64,000 nt of DNA, taken from Echinometra lucunter (taxonomy: Eukaryota; Echinodermata; Echinoidea; Camarodonta; Echinometridae). The position numbers and the translations under genes were made by a program. This document shows positions 11,981 through 23,535 of this stretch, piece by piece; position 1 is the stretch's first letter; each line of letters opens with the position of its first letter. The notes under the pieces were generated by a model. It saw only the letters and a program-made list of their open reading frames with translations, had not been told where the DNA came from and ran no database searches. Location of the stretch: the NCBI GenBank assembly GCA_029962745.1, contig CM057158.1:15181173-15245172 (forward strand), read 5' to 3'.

Positions 11981-13317
11981 TTTGATGTGATTAACAACAT
12001 TCATGTACATAATCCTTACCCAATATTTATTTCCTCATGATGTTAGGAAGAGGCTTGCTAAAGTTCACTTCAAAGCATGACATTATGTAGATACTTTGAG
12101 TTTTATTGATCATCATGGCAAATCAGCAACTATGACTAGAATTTCATTACACTGGAACCGTTTAAACCTTATAATGAATAATGAAAGCCTCCAAATATTT
12201 ATGACATTGTTTATGAATATGGACAACTGATACCGGTTGGGATATTTCCAAACACATGCTTGTTGATTTTGTTGATCTCCCACCAAAAATTATTGAGACA
12301 AATTAAGGAAAACATGGATGCTCTTGGTAAAGTTCAAATACATGTGAAAAGTCACAGAGGTCTGATCCCAGTGACAATCATGAAAGTTAAAATTTCTGAA
12401 GTCATTTCTAATTTTCTATTCCATTTCAAATTTTACTGCACAGAGGTAGTTAAATTTAAGTTCAGAAGGTTGGATGAAATTAAAGAAGCTTCACTCATTC
12501 ATAATGATTGATCCACTGTTGTTTTACGTACATAGACGTGTATGTATTGTCTGAAAAGTACTTTGAGTAATATTTTTGCTACTGTGTACCCCAAAAATGT
12601 TGCATTGCAGGGACTAAGGTAGTGAAAAGAACCAACAAAAAAATAGTATTTTTATTGTTTTAAATGTTTAAATTTTGTATAAATGCCTGTTGGGGGAGTT
12701 GTCGCCTCCCCTTGCCTCCCCCTTTCAGCACTCGTTAATGTAATGCTGGGTAGTTTTGCTGGTGTTTTTCTTTACATGTACATGTCAACTTCAGCCAATT
12801 AATTCTGGAAAATTCGATAAGCATGCTGTCAAGTACTATTGAGTATGATAAAAAATTCTCTTACTACCTACCCTCCCATGACAAAAGGAAACAACTCTGA
12901 CCTAAAAAAAAACTTTTCATGATTTTGGGCACATTTTGTATGCTCTACATGATGATGAAGAAATTAAGGACAAAATAACCCCCAATTTCCAAAATATAGA
13001 CAATTAAAAGGGAGCAACTTCATAGAAAAACAGCGACATATTTCCTCACATTACGAGAATCTCTTGTTTAAAATATACCCCACCACTATAACACAGGAAC
13101 CTATGTATTTCAGGTGGGGTATACCAACCCCGAATTAAAAAAAAACCCTGTTTAAAGTCTTATCAGTGCCTAGTATCTTCGCACGAGAGGGGGTGGTTTT
13201 GGATTACACCTACACTCTTAGTCATCTTAAGTAATACTGTAAACAGATTCTTACCAGGCACTGCCTAAAAGGAAATGAGAAGTATGAAATACATGTATAT
13301 CTTTCACTTGGTTTAAG

Positions 13318-15667
13318 ATGCCTTCTCTCTCACTCTTTCTCTCCCTCTCTATCTCTCTCTCCCCCTCTCTTTCTCTTTTTAAAGTGTTGCTTCTGTGGCT
13401 TTGCCACTCCTTTGACTTTAGAGTTAGACTCAAACTAAAAAAAGAACCAGTTTTGTTTTCGTTATAAGGAAAAGCTTCTACGACAATGGTGTTCAGTAGT
13501 GCTTGACTATGGAAACCTAAACTATGTACCATATGAATAGTTCTTTCCCATAATACGTAGAGAGCTCACTTCTTAAAATGCGATTGCTTAAGTCTCATAA
13601 TACTGTGTTGATTTCGCAGGACGAGGGCGCAGGATAAGTGCCACCCCCCCCCCCCCTGCATTTCCCCCCTCACTTGCTATCTTAGCATCAATTGATGACC
13701 TAATCCGAAAACATTAGATCTACATTTAGGTCCCTAGGTCCCAAGCAATGTGTGTGGAAAAAACCCAGCTGTCATGCATTTTGCACAAATACAAAAGCAA
13801 TGGCAGAAATATTTGAATTATTCATGTTTTTTTTGTAAGGCAGGAATTGAGGCATTGAACACCAGCACAAAGGTGTTCGTTACAATACGTGTTTGCTATA
13901 ATATGTAGAGAGCTCACTTCTTAAAGTGTGATTGCTTAAATCTCACCATACACTGTACTGTGTTGATTTCGCAGGACGAGCCCACAGGATGAGTGCCATC
14001 CCCCCCCCCCCCGCATTTTCCCCCTCACATGCTGTCTTGGCATCGATTAATGACCTACTCCGAAAACATTAGATCTACATCTAGGTCCCTAGGTCCCAAG
14101 CAATGTGTGTAAAAAAAAACCCAGCTGTCATGCATTTTGCACAAATTCAAAAGTTCTGTCAAGTTTGTTAGATTCTTTCATTTAAAATTATTTTTTTCAC
14201 CATGCATTTGAGAGATCCCTGCACTGAATTGTAGCAAACACCTTTTTGTTGGTGCTCAATACCTCCATTCCTGCCTTACAAAAAACATGAAAACCTCAAA
14301 AATTTCTGCCATTGCTTTTGAATTTGTGCAAAATGCATGACAGCTTTTTTTTTTACACACATGTAGATGTAGATCTAATGTTTTCAGAGTAGGTCAATAA
14401 TTGATGCCAAGACAGCATGTGAGGGGGAAAATGAGGGGGGGGGGAGGGGGGGGGGGCTCGTCCTGCGAAATCAACACAGTGAGCGCACTTTAAGAAGTGA
14501 GCTCTCTACATATTATAGCAAACACCTTTGTGTTGGTGTTCAATACCTCCATTCCTGCCTAAAGGGAGTATCTCACTGGGCTTGAAACTAGTTTGCGAAT
14601 AGTTTGCGACTCCAGATTTTGCCAGTTGTGGAGACATCTCCGTGACGTCTCCAAGACGTCTCCTGAAAATTATGGAGTCTCCAAGGAGTCGCAAGAAATT
14701 TGAACATGTTCTTTTTTTTGGAGACTTTTTCCAGTCTCCGCGAGGTCTCTCAGACATCTTGGAGATGTCTCCATCAGTTGCAAACTAGATTATTTGTTTC
14801 TGCAAGGTCGCGGAAACTTTGCTGCAACTATAGGAGACGTCTCAGAGGCTTCGCCCCGACAGAGGAGAGGTCTCAGAGAGGTTGCCGCAACTGAGAAGAC
14901 GTCTCAGAGAAGTCACCGCAACAGAGGAGAAAACGTAGAGACGCCATGGAGATGTCTCTGCGAATTCCAAGCAAAGTGATTGACACCTGGCTTGGAGACA
15001 TCTCGGTTTAGTCTCCTAGAAGTTGCGCCTTGGTGAGAGCGCAAACCATTTTTTGTCGCAGAGACGTCTTGGAGACATATTTGCAACAAAAAAATGGAGA
15101 CGTCGCGGCGACGTCTCTGTTGGTGAGATACAGCCTTTACAAAAGAACATGAATACCTCAAAAATTTCTGCCATTGCTTTTGAATTGTGCAAAATGCATG
15201 ACAGCTGGGTTTTTTTCCACGCACATTGCTTGGGACCCAGGGACCTAGATGTAGATCTAATGTTTTCGGATTAGGTCATCAATTGATGCTAAGACGGCAA
15301 GTGAGGGGGAAATGCAGGGGGGGGGGGGTGGCACTTATCCTGTGCCCTTGTCCTGCGAAATCAACACAGTATTATGAGATTTAAGCAATCGCATTTTAAG
15401 AAGTGAGCTCTCTACGTATATTGGGAAATAATTATTCATATGGTACATAGTTTAGTTTTCCATAGTCAAGCATTACCGAACACCATTGTTGTAGAAGCTT
15501 TTCCTTATAACGAAAACAAAACTGGTTCTTTCTCTTTAGTTTGAGTCTAGCTCTGAAGTCGAAGGAGTGGCAAAGCCAGGGTGAGGGGCATAACAGAAGC
15601 TACACTTTAAAGAGAGAAAGAGAGAGGGAGAGAGAGATAGAGAGGGAGAGAAAGAGAGAGAAGGCAT
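13318..15667. mobile_element. Long foldback element, copy I
   Basis: A CT-rich microsatellite beginning ATGCCTTCTCTC at 13318 is mirrored by a GA-rich run ending GAGAAGGCAT at 15667. About 0.5 kb of outer arm (13318-13840 against 15140-15667) is inverted. Inside, a roughly 260-bp module occurs four times: forward at about 13555 and 13905, inverted at about 14280 and 15150. Each module carries a poly-C/G run and the phrase GATTTCGCAGGACGAG. No transposase is visible, so it looks like a non-autonomous foldback or DNA transposon. Confidence 0.75.
14561..15138. mobile_element. Nested GACGTC-rich insertion, copy I
   Basis: The ends are inverted: AAAGGGAGTATCTCAC at the left and GTGAGATACAGCCTTT at the right. 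The interior is packed with GAGAC/GTCTC phrases and at least seven GACGTC palindromes. The sister modules at about 14275 and 17018 lack it (uninterrupted CATTCCTGCCTTACAAA), so it is an insertion with natural empty sites. The short frames inside, rich in Arg, Ser and Glu, come from the repeated motif and are not called as genes. Confidence 0.7.
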
Positions 15668-15750
15668 ATAGGCCTACTCCGTAGCATATGTGATAAAACT
15701 GATATAAATAGAGCAAGAATGAAAAGTTGATTTACATACCTATAGGTGCT

Positions 15751-15880
15751 GATGGTGCCGTACATGTATAGTCAAGTGGTTTAAAACTCTTGACTGCAGA
15801 CACAAGAGTCAGGGGTTTGATCCGCAGCACAGCACTTATTATGCCTGTGAGCAAGGCATTTCATCATCATTCCTCATTTA
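15751..15880 (+). mobile_element. tRNA-derived SINE head, copy I
   Basis: A box A-like TAGTCAAGTGG (15769-15779) and a box B-like GGTTTGATCC (15814-15823) are spaced as in a tRNA promoter. They are followed by TGTGAGCAAGGCATTT, a phrase typical of invertebrate tRNA-SINE bodies. The acceptor stem does not pair cleanly, so this is not a functional tRNA gene. The tail is interrupted by the hAT-like element beginning at 15889. Confidence 0.6.
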
Positions 15881-15888
15881 TACTGTAT

Positions 15889-16130
15889 CAGGGTGACGAG
15901 ATTTTCAATGTTGAAATACGGGACTTTGTTGGGCATTGACTTCAGAGGGCAAGGTACAATAGCGAAATTGTGAGCGAGCGCAGCGAGCGAGCAAAAATTG
16001 CGAGAATCATCTTTATTGGTGTCTGAAAGTTGACGCTAACCAATACTATGCTACGGGATCCCATTTTGAGAAGGGCGACTAAATTAGATCGATGGAGGGG
16101 ATTCTTGTAGATGCTAATTTCTGCACCTTG
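15889..16130. mobile_element. hAT-like element, truncated copy
   Basis: It begins CAGGGTGACGAG after TACTGTAT, like the full copy at 18622, and is cut off after 242 bp by the tandem-duplication junction. Confidence 0.75.
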
Positions 16131-18398
16131 CTTCTGTGGCTTTGCCACTCCTTCGACTTTAGAGTTAGACTCAAACTAAAAAAAGAACCAGTTTTGTTTT
16201 CATTATAAGGAAAAGCTTCTATGACAATGGTGTTCAGTAGTGCTTGACTATGGAAACCTAAACTATGTACCATATGAATAATTCTTTCCCATAATACGTA
16301 GAGAGCTCACTTCTTAAAATGCGATTGCTTAAATCTCATAATACTGTGTTGATTTCGCAGGACGAGGGCGCAGGATAAGTGCCACCCCCCCCCCCTGCAT
16401 TTCCCCCCTCACTTGCTATCTTAGCATCAATTGATGACCTAATCTGAAAACATTAGATCTACATTTAGGTCCCTAGGTCCCAAGCAATGTGTGTGGAAAA
16501 AACCCAGCTGTCATGCATTTTGCACAAATACAAAAGCAATGGCAGAAATATTTGAGTTATTCATGTTTTGTTTGTAAGGCAGGAATTGAGGCATTGAACA
16601 CCAGCACAAAGGTGTTCGTTACAATACGTGTTTGCTATAATATGTAGAGAGCTCACTTCTTAAAGTGTGATTGCTTAAATCTCACCATACACTGTACTGT
16701 GTTGATTTCGCAGGACGAGCCCACAGGATGAGTGCCATCCCCCCCCCCCCCGCATTTTCCCCCTCACATGCTGTCTTGGCATCGATTAATGACCTACTCC
16801 GAAAACATTAGATCTACATCTAGGTCCCTAGGTCCCAAGCAATGTGTGTAAAAAAAACCCAGCTGTCATGCGTTTTGCACAAATTCAAAAGTTCTTTCAA
16901 GTTTGTTAGATTCTTTTCATTTAAAATTATTTTTTTCACCATGCATTTGAGAGATTCCTGCACTGAATTGTAGCAAACACCTTTTTGTTGGTGTTTAGTA
17001 CCTCCATTCCTGCCTTACAAAAAACATGAATACCTCAAAAATTTCTGCCATTGCTTTTGAAATCGTGCAAAATGCATGACAGCTTTTTTTTTTTTTTTTA
17101 CACACATGTAGATGTAGATCTAATGTTTTCAGAGTAGGTCAATAATTAATGCCAAGACAGCATGTGAGGGGGAAAATGCGGGGGTGGGGGGATGGCACTC
17201 ATCCTGTGGGCTCGTCCTGCGAAATCAACACAGTGAGCGTACTTTGAGAAGTGAGCTCTCTATATATTATAGCAAACATCTTTGTGTTGGTGTTCAATAC
17301 CTCCATTCCTGCCTAATGGGAGTATCTCACTGGGCTTGAAACTAGTTTGCGGCTAGTTTGCGACTCCAGATTTTGCCAGTTGTAGAGACATCTCCGAGAC
17401 GTCTCCTGAAAATTATGGAGTCTCCGAGGAGTCGCAAGAAATTTGAACATGTTCTTTTTTTTGGAGACTTTTTCCAGTCTCCGCGAGGTCTCTCAGACAT
17501 CTCGGAGATGTCTCCATCAGTTGCAAACTAGATTATTTGTTTCTGCAAGGTCGCGAAAACTGTGCTGCAGCTATAGGAGACGTCTCAGAGACTTCGCCGC
17601 AACAGAGGAGAGGTCTCAGAGAGGTTGCCGCAACTGAGAAGACGTCTCAGAGAAGTCACCGCAACAGAGGAGAAAACGTAGAGACGCAATGGAGATGTCT
17701 CTGCGAATTCCAAGCAAAGTGATTGACACCTGGCTTGGAGACGTCTCAATTTAGTCTCCTAGAAGTTGCGCCTTGGTGAGAGCGCAAACCATTTTTTGTC
17801 GCGGAGACGTTTTGGAGACATATTTGCAACAAAAAAATGGAGACGTCACGGCGACGTCTCCGTTGGTGAGATACAGCCTTTACAAAAGAACATGAATACC
17901 TCAAAAATTTCTGCCATTGCTTCTGAATTGTGCAAAATGTATGACAGCTGGGTTTTTTTCCATGCACATTGCTTGGGACCTAGGGACCTAGATGTAGATC
18001 TAATGTTTTCGGATTAGGTCATCAATTGATGCTAAGACGGCAAGTGAGGGGGAAATGCAGGGGGGGGGGGGGTGGCACTTATCCTGTGCCCTTGTCCTGC
18101 GAAATCAACACAGTATTATGAGATTTAAGCAATCGCATTTTAAGAAGTGAGCTCTCTACGTATATTGGGAAATAATTATTCATATGGTACATAGTTTAGT
18201 TTTCCATAGTCAAGCATTACCGAACACCATTGTTGTAGAAGCTTTTCCTTATAACGAAAACAAAACTGGTTCTTTCTCTTTAGTTTGAGTCTAGCTCTAA
18301 AGTCGAAGGAGTGGCAAAGCCAGGGTGAGCTAACTTTAAAGAGAGAAAGAGAGAGGGAGAGAGAGAGATAGAGAGGGAGAGAAAGAGAGAGAAGGCAT
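16131..18398. mobile_element. Long foldback element, copy II, left-truncated
   Basis: Same element as at 13318, but the outer-left CT-rich end was removed at the tandem-duplication junction. The right arm ends in GAGAAGGCAT at 18398. Confidence 0.75.
17315..17881. mobile_element. Nested GACGTC-rich insertion, copy II
   Basis: Copy of the 14561-15138 insert within the tandem duplicate. It is 11 bp shorter near its left end, where one GACGTC-containing unit is missing, an example of internal motif slippage. Confidence 0.7.
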
Positions 18399-18483
18399 AT
18401 AGGCCTACTCCATAGCATATATGTGATAAAACTGATATAAATAGAGCAAGAATGAAAAGTTGATTTACATACTTATAGGTGCT

Positions 18484-18613
18484 GATGGTGCCGTACATGT
18501 ATAGTCAAGTGGTTTAAAACTCTTGACTGCAGACACAAGAGTCAGGGGTTTGATCCGCAGCACAGCACTTATTATGCCTGTGAGCAAGGCATTTCATCAT
18601 CATTCCTCATTTA
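18484..18613 (+). mobile_element. tRNA-derived SINE head, copy II
   Basis: Box A-like at 18502-18512 and box B-like at 18547-18556. It is a duplicate of copy I, and the hAT-like element starts in its tail at 18622. Confidence 0.6.
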
Positions 18614-18621
18614 TACTGTAT

Positions 18622-19808
18622 CAGGGTGACAAGATTTTCGATGCTGAAATACGGGACTTTTTTGGGCATTGACTTCAGAGGGCAAGGCACAATAGCGAAA
18701 TTGTGAGCGAGCGCAGCGAGCGAGCAAAAATTGCGAGAATCATCTTTATTGGTGTCTAAAAGTTGACGCTAACCAATACTATGCTACGGGATCCCATTTT
18801 GAGAAGGGTGACTAAATTAGATCGATGGAGGGGATTCTTGTAGATGCTAATTTCTGCACCTCTTCCCATGGATCATGAGGTGTTTTACGTAGATCTATAC
18901 AGAGTCCTGTATTCTTTTCAAATGAATGAGGAGGCCCCATTCGTAGATAGTTATGTAAATGTGTAGATATGAAAACGACTCCGGACTCGTATTGCAATTT
19001 ACGCCAATATACTGAGTTTTCATAAGGTTATAAAATAACACTTTCAACATACTTCTTTAAGACTGGTTGACAGAAATTATGTAGGTCTACTCCTGGGCCT
19101 TATAGTTCCAAGGTGCACATGTAGATCAAAATTTTCACGGAAGTAGACCTACATTGACAGGAGGGGGAAAGGGTGTACAAATTCTAGCTGATTACTATTC
19201 AAAGGGTGGCCTCCTCTTGAGAGAAGAGAAGTTGATAACTCCAGTGATGTTAGACTTCGGTGGTTTTCAGATATTTCGTCCCAACCTTTTCTAATAGAAA
19301 AAAAAAATCAAAGATCGCTTTAAAATTGTTAAATTTTTCTCATAATTGGCGCTGAAGATGTAAAACCGCTCACATGCGTCTTGATTGAAGTTTATACCCC
19401 TGCTCATGAGTCTTTGTGTAATGAAGTATAGTACTTTGTGTATTAATCCATTGAATACTGAATTTTCTAATTCCCATAGGCTTAATACAGGGGCCACCCT
19501 TTTCCAGTAGCCAGTGGGATAAAAACGGGGAGGGGTATTGTTTGTGCACGTATTCCGTGAATAATTAAAACTTAACAAGCGAGCGAAGCGAGCGAGCAAA
19601 ACAAATATGGAAATTTTCTACTTCTGCGTGATCATTTGATGTATATTCCATATCTTATTTATCTATTTTTGGCTAAATATTCCATTATTTCAACAGTAAG
19701 TTTGAGATACAGGACAAAATGGCGTCCCGGGGAGGGTCATCCGGGACGCCGGACAAATGGATCAAATACGGGACTGTCCCTTAAAATCCGGGACGTCTGG
19801 TCACCCTG
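18622..19808. mobile_element. Non-autonomous hAT-like element (1,187 bp), copy A
   Basis: The termini are CAGGGTGAC and GTCACCCTG. The flanks are TACTGTAT (18614-18621) and TACTGTAC (19809-19816), an 8-bp target duplication with one change. The interior holds two runs of GAGCGAGCG-type repeats and CGGGAC-rich ends but no recognisable transposase. The 8-bp duplication and CAGGG ends fit the hAT superfamily. Confidence 0.82.
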
Positions 19809-20892
19809 TACTGTACATGTATATCATACCATCAAATAAATTAGCATGCTACAGGCACATTGTTGTTGAAACCAACATGTGCAATATGTGTATTATTTTT
19901 TAAAATGTATTTCTTGCATGTATAAGAGTCCGTTTCTACTTTCAGGTTTTGCACTCGTGCGCAAGTAAATTATGTGATATACATGTATAGTTATGTAATA
20001 TGAAGGTTTGGTCTGAACTTTCTAGCTCTCACTTTCATATAAAGATTCCTGTAAAAATTTAGCTAATAAAGGAGCAATTGAAGCATAAATAGCATAAATT
20101 ATATCCTAGTCTTAAAATTATCCGACTAGGATTGGTCGAGAACTTCTCATGTGACTAAAAATAATTTCACCATGAAAAGAAATGGATATGGTGTGACGTC
20201 ATGCCTCGGTATATTTTCCGGTATATTTTCCGCTGTACCAAGATTCTGACGTCACTTTTTATGATAAAGGGACATTTAGCTATCGATACCCGATGTCGTG
20301 AGACTGAGCGCGTCGAACACCTGCGCTGCACTGCATTGTGATTGTACGTGCATTGGTGCATTGCATTTTATACCCAGTTGTTGGTGTCCGGACCGGTTGT
20401 GTATCCGGAGAGTCGATTTTAACCAGCCAATTGAAAAAGTTCACAAGCAAATCTCTTAAATAATTTAGCACAAAATGTTAGACAATATTATAAAGAATAA
20501 ATATGGATGATTAGCACAAATCAATGCATGGTTTATGCTTAATCCAAAGACAAAAAGAAGGCTTCAATTTTTGTTAGCTGTCCGTACACCCAACTCCCAT
20601 CCTACGACGACTAATCCACCGCACTCATTCATTTTTCACTGGGTGCGTTGTGAATAGGCCTATTTACAACAAATCTGAAACATGAAATTATAGACATTGT
20701 AAATGTGTTTGAGTTTTCCAATTTTTCATGGTTTCTTGCTTACTGCGAGTTTTCATCGTTATTGTTGCATCGTTGGCTTTAGTTTGAGCAAAGACCTGGT
20801 GTGACTATAGGCAAAATGAGCAAATGTGGTAAATTGACTTTTTTATTATTACTATTTTTATGTACATTTTGTCTCTTGTGTTGTAGGATATA

Positions 20893-21059
20893 AATCAAAT
20901 ATGCCATGCTCTCATTTTGACGTACCAGCTGATATTATGGACTCTTCAGTGAATGGCATATTTTCTTCGGGGCTGCGCCCCTCAGAAAAAATGCTATGCC
21001 AGTCACCTCAGAATCCATAATCTCAACTAGAAGTTCTCAGTGCATGGTATATTTGATTA
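20893..21059. repeat. Long palindrome with GGGGCTGCGCCCC apex, copy A
   Basis: The left arm begins AATCAAATATGCCATG, the right arm ends CATGGTATATTTGATT, and the centre is GGGGCTGCGCCCC. It is an imperfect hairpin of about 165 bp, a likely MITE. Its counterpart in copy B is at 30882. Confidence 0.75.
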
Positions 21060-21380
21060 ATAGCTCATTCAGGGAACTTTAAAACATATTATTTGTGGAG
21101 CTGGACAGGAGCCACAAAGTGTTTTTGAAAGCAGGGGGGGGGGGGACTGAGCGCGCGAACTGCGAACAAGCAGCTAACCATTGCTGCGTTACTGTATAAA
21201 GGCCAACATATCTACTCAAAAAAGGGAGGGAGCTGAACCCCCCCGTATCGAGGAAGCAGAGGAGGTAGGGCTATAATACATGTACCTCAGTTGTCTTTTA
21301 GAGCATGAGAGCTTTTGATCTAATTGAGGGAAGGGGCGGGAGGGGCATCTGAATATCCCCTCCCAAACTCAAACCCCCCA

Positions 21381-21785
21381 CATTGCTGTAAATTGAGCAC
21401 CATGTTCGGGTTTGGTTCATTTCAGCAGAGTTCGGCAATTTTTTTTTTTTAACTTTGATTCGGTTCAGGGTTCGGCAATATCTTTGAAAGGCTAGTAAAA
21501 AAAGTGCATGCATCGATATTGAATGACTGCCAGACCCCTTTCCATTTAACAGAAAATGGCACTCACTGTTTCTTATAAATATATTTTGTATGACAAAAAA
21601 TAGTTAATGAATTTATTTCATGATTCTTTGTTATTTATTTTCTTTTCTGAACAAAAGAGAAAGATTATTTTAATATTATACTGATGAATAGTAAAACAGA
21701 AAAATTAGAAAATTAAAATAAACAAGAGGAATGAAAATATGAAAAGAAATAATCATTAAAGCAGTGGTTTTTTTTATTTAGTATC
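21381..21785. mobile_element. hAT-like element, left part only (copy A)
   Basis: It begins CATTGCTGTAA after ACCCCCCA (21373-21380) and contains TTCGGG/GGTTC repeats. Homology to the complete element at 31386 ends at 21785, where the segmental duplication stops. Confidence 0.75.
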
Positions 21786-23035
21786 CCTTGATCTGTTGAT
21801 CACGAGAGGGAGTTAAGCTCTAACTGCGTTGACGTGTACTACATGTATACAAGTGTAAAACCTATGAGAGTTATGTGAGTGCGACTACTAAGAATAAATG
21901 CTTTGATCTTTGTGCAGGTATGGGGATGAGGATTAGAATGGATCCTTAGGATGGGCAGAATGCAGCCTTTCAGTATTTCAGGCCAAATTCACTGGAAATC
22001 ATGCAAGGAATATCTGTATCAAACCTTGACCTTGCTGCGCATGAATCCTAATATAATGGAATATAATACAAAGCACACAATTTGAGACTATATTATAAGC
22101 AGTTCCATATGCATGACAATTACTTTTTTTCTTACCAAAACTTTATATGAGCTTTAAGTTATTTTTGATGAGCAGCACGGTTTGCATTTCATCAATATTG
22201 TTTTTTCGAAAATAAAACAAAGCAAACAAAACAAGCGGATATACAATCAAAACCACAAAAATGTCATACTTTGCAATAAATTAAAGATGAAAGATCGTCA
22301 TTAATCATGGTTCGAACTTTGGTAAAAAAGGAATAAATAAGGCAGTATAAAATCAAATTGAAAATGTGCTAATGTATTGGATGAGTGAACAGAATGAATG
22401 ATGGACAATCCATTTATACATCAAACTGAAAGGTATTTTCCTTTGGGAATAAACTATGAACACAGAGGTGTTTGCAAAAAAACAAGATTTACTTTTTAGC
22501 TTTGCCATCCATTTCCAACATTTTTCAACATTCATTTATATTCTTAATTTTGCAAATTCCATTGTTCGTAAATTTTTCTTATTTGTGCATTTTATTATTT
22601 CTGATATATATATGTTATTTGAAGTTGAAAATAGAAAAATAAAATTTAAAAAATTAAATGAAATGAAAAAGATTTTTCCACACTTTTCATTTATTTTGTT
22701 AATGTTTCCATGGGGGAAAACTTTCTGTTTGCCCCCCCCTCCCCCCCCACCCCGAGCCCTAGCTGGCTCTCCTCTTATGGTCATTGGTGCCTTGCAAAAG
22801 TATCAAAGGTCTTCCATGCTTTAATATGAATATGCCTCCTCTCCTCTTCTTTGAAATTTGTCCTGGTTGTCTTAAACTGCACTGTAAAAACGCGATTAAC
22901 AATGACTGTTTAATTCTTCCCATCACGTACTTAGGCCTACTAGCTCCAAGGCCCCAAGGCAGCTGCATAGCCACTCTGTGTTAGCGGTAGAGGTAAGGGA
23001 AATCCCCTAATCAAGTGGCAGCTTTTGATTGGTTC
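21786..23035. other. Unique sequence between duplication copies, left part
   Basis: This is AT-rich DNA with no recognised gene. It includes a poly-C stretch near 22731-22752. Confidence 0.55.
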
Positions 23036-23535
23036 NNNNNNNNNNNNNNNNNNNNNNNNNNNNNNNNNNNNNNNNNNNNNNNNNNNNNNNNNNNNNNNNN
23101 NNNNNNNNNNNNNNNNNNNNNNNNNNNNNNNNNNNNNNNNNNNNNNNNNNNNNNNNNNNNNNNNNNNNNNNNNNNNNNNNNNNNNNNNNNNNNNNNNNNN
23201 NNNNNNNNNNNNNNNNNNNNNNNNNNNNNNNNNNNNNNNNNNNNNNNNNNNNNNNNNNNNNNNNNNNNNNNNNNNNNNNNNNNNNNNNNNNNNNNNNNNN
23301 NNNNNNNNNNNNNNNNNNNNNNNNNNNNNNNNNNNNNNNNNNNNNNNNNNNNNNNNNNNNNNNNNNNNNNNNNNNNNNNNNNNNNNNNNNNNNNNNNNNN
23401 NNNNNNNNNNNNNNNNNNNNNNNNNNNNNNNNNNNNNNNNNNNNNNNNNNNNNNNNNNNNNNNNNNNNNNNNNNNNNNNNNNNNNNNNNNNNNNNNNNNN
23501 NNNNNNNNNNNNNNNNNNNNNNNNNNNNNNNNNNN
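23036..23535. other. Assembly gap (500 N)
   Basis: Exactly 500 N; apparent open frames across it are artefacts. Confidence 0.99.

Larger units (their letters stand above)
13388..18860. repeat. 2,743-bp tandem duplication inside copy A
   Basis: Unit 1 (13388-16130) is repeated as 16131-18860 or so; landmarks recur at +2743 (14700/17443, 15023/17766). The junction is visible at 16130/16131: CTAATTTCTGCACC continues as CTCTTCCC at 18860 and 28880, but at 16131 it joins TTGCTTCTGTGGC, the sequence found at about 13388. Copy B lacks the duplication, so it arose in copy A after the segmental copying or was lost from B. Confidence 0.9.
11981..21785. repeat. Segmental duplication, copy A
   Basis: Nearly identical to 24704-31787 in the same orientation: offset about 12,723 at the left, falling to about 10,000 at the right. 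The 2.7-kb difference is explained by an extra tandem duplication inside copy A. The right end stops abruptly at 21785 inside a hAT-like element that is complete in copy B. The left end coincides with the N gap. A short frame common to both copies (12260-12511 here) resembles no known protein and is not called as a gene. Confidence 0.92.

Noticed and set aside
11360..12040. Long open frames across N runs (also at 23036-23535 and 47536-48035)
   Set aside because: Runs of N have no stop codons; the frames are artefacts.
12260..12511. 83-codon frame, repeated at 24983-25234, as a gene
   Set aside because: It is conserved only because the whole region is a segmental duplication; no domain, no splice or promoter support, AT-rich composition.
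13251..13532. Arg/Glu-rich frame (also near 25978) as a protein
   Set aside because: The Arg-Glu run is a translated CT/GA microsatellite at the edge of the foldback element.
14506..15274. Overlapping Arg/Ser-rich frames on both strands as genes
   Set aside because: They come from the repeated GAGACGTCTC motif and recur in each copy of the inserted element.
15751..15840. Functional tRNA gene
   Set aside because: Box A and box B are present, but no clean acceptor stem or anticodon arm could be formed; better explained as a SINE head.
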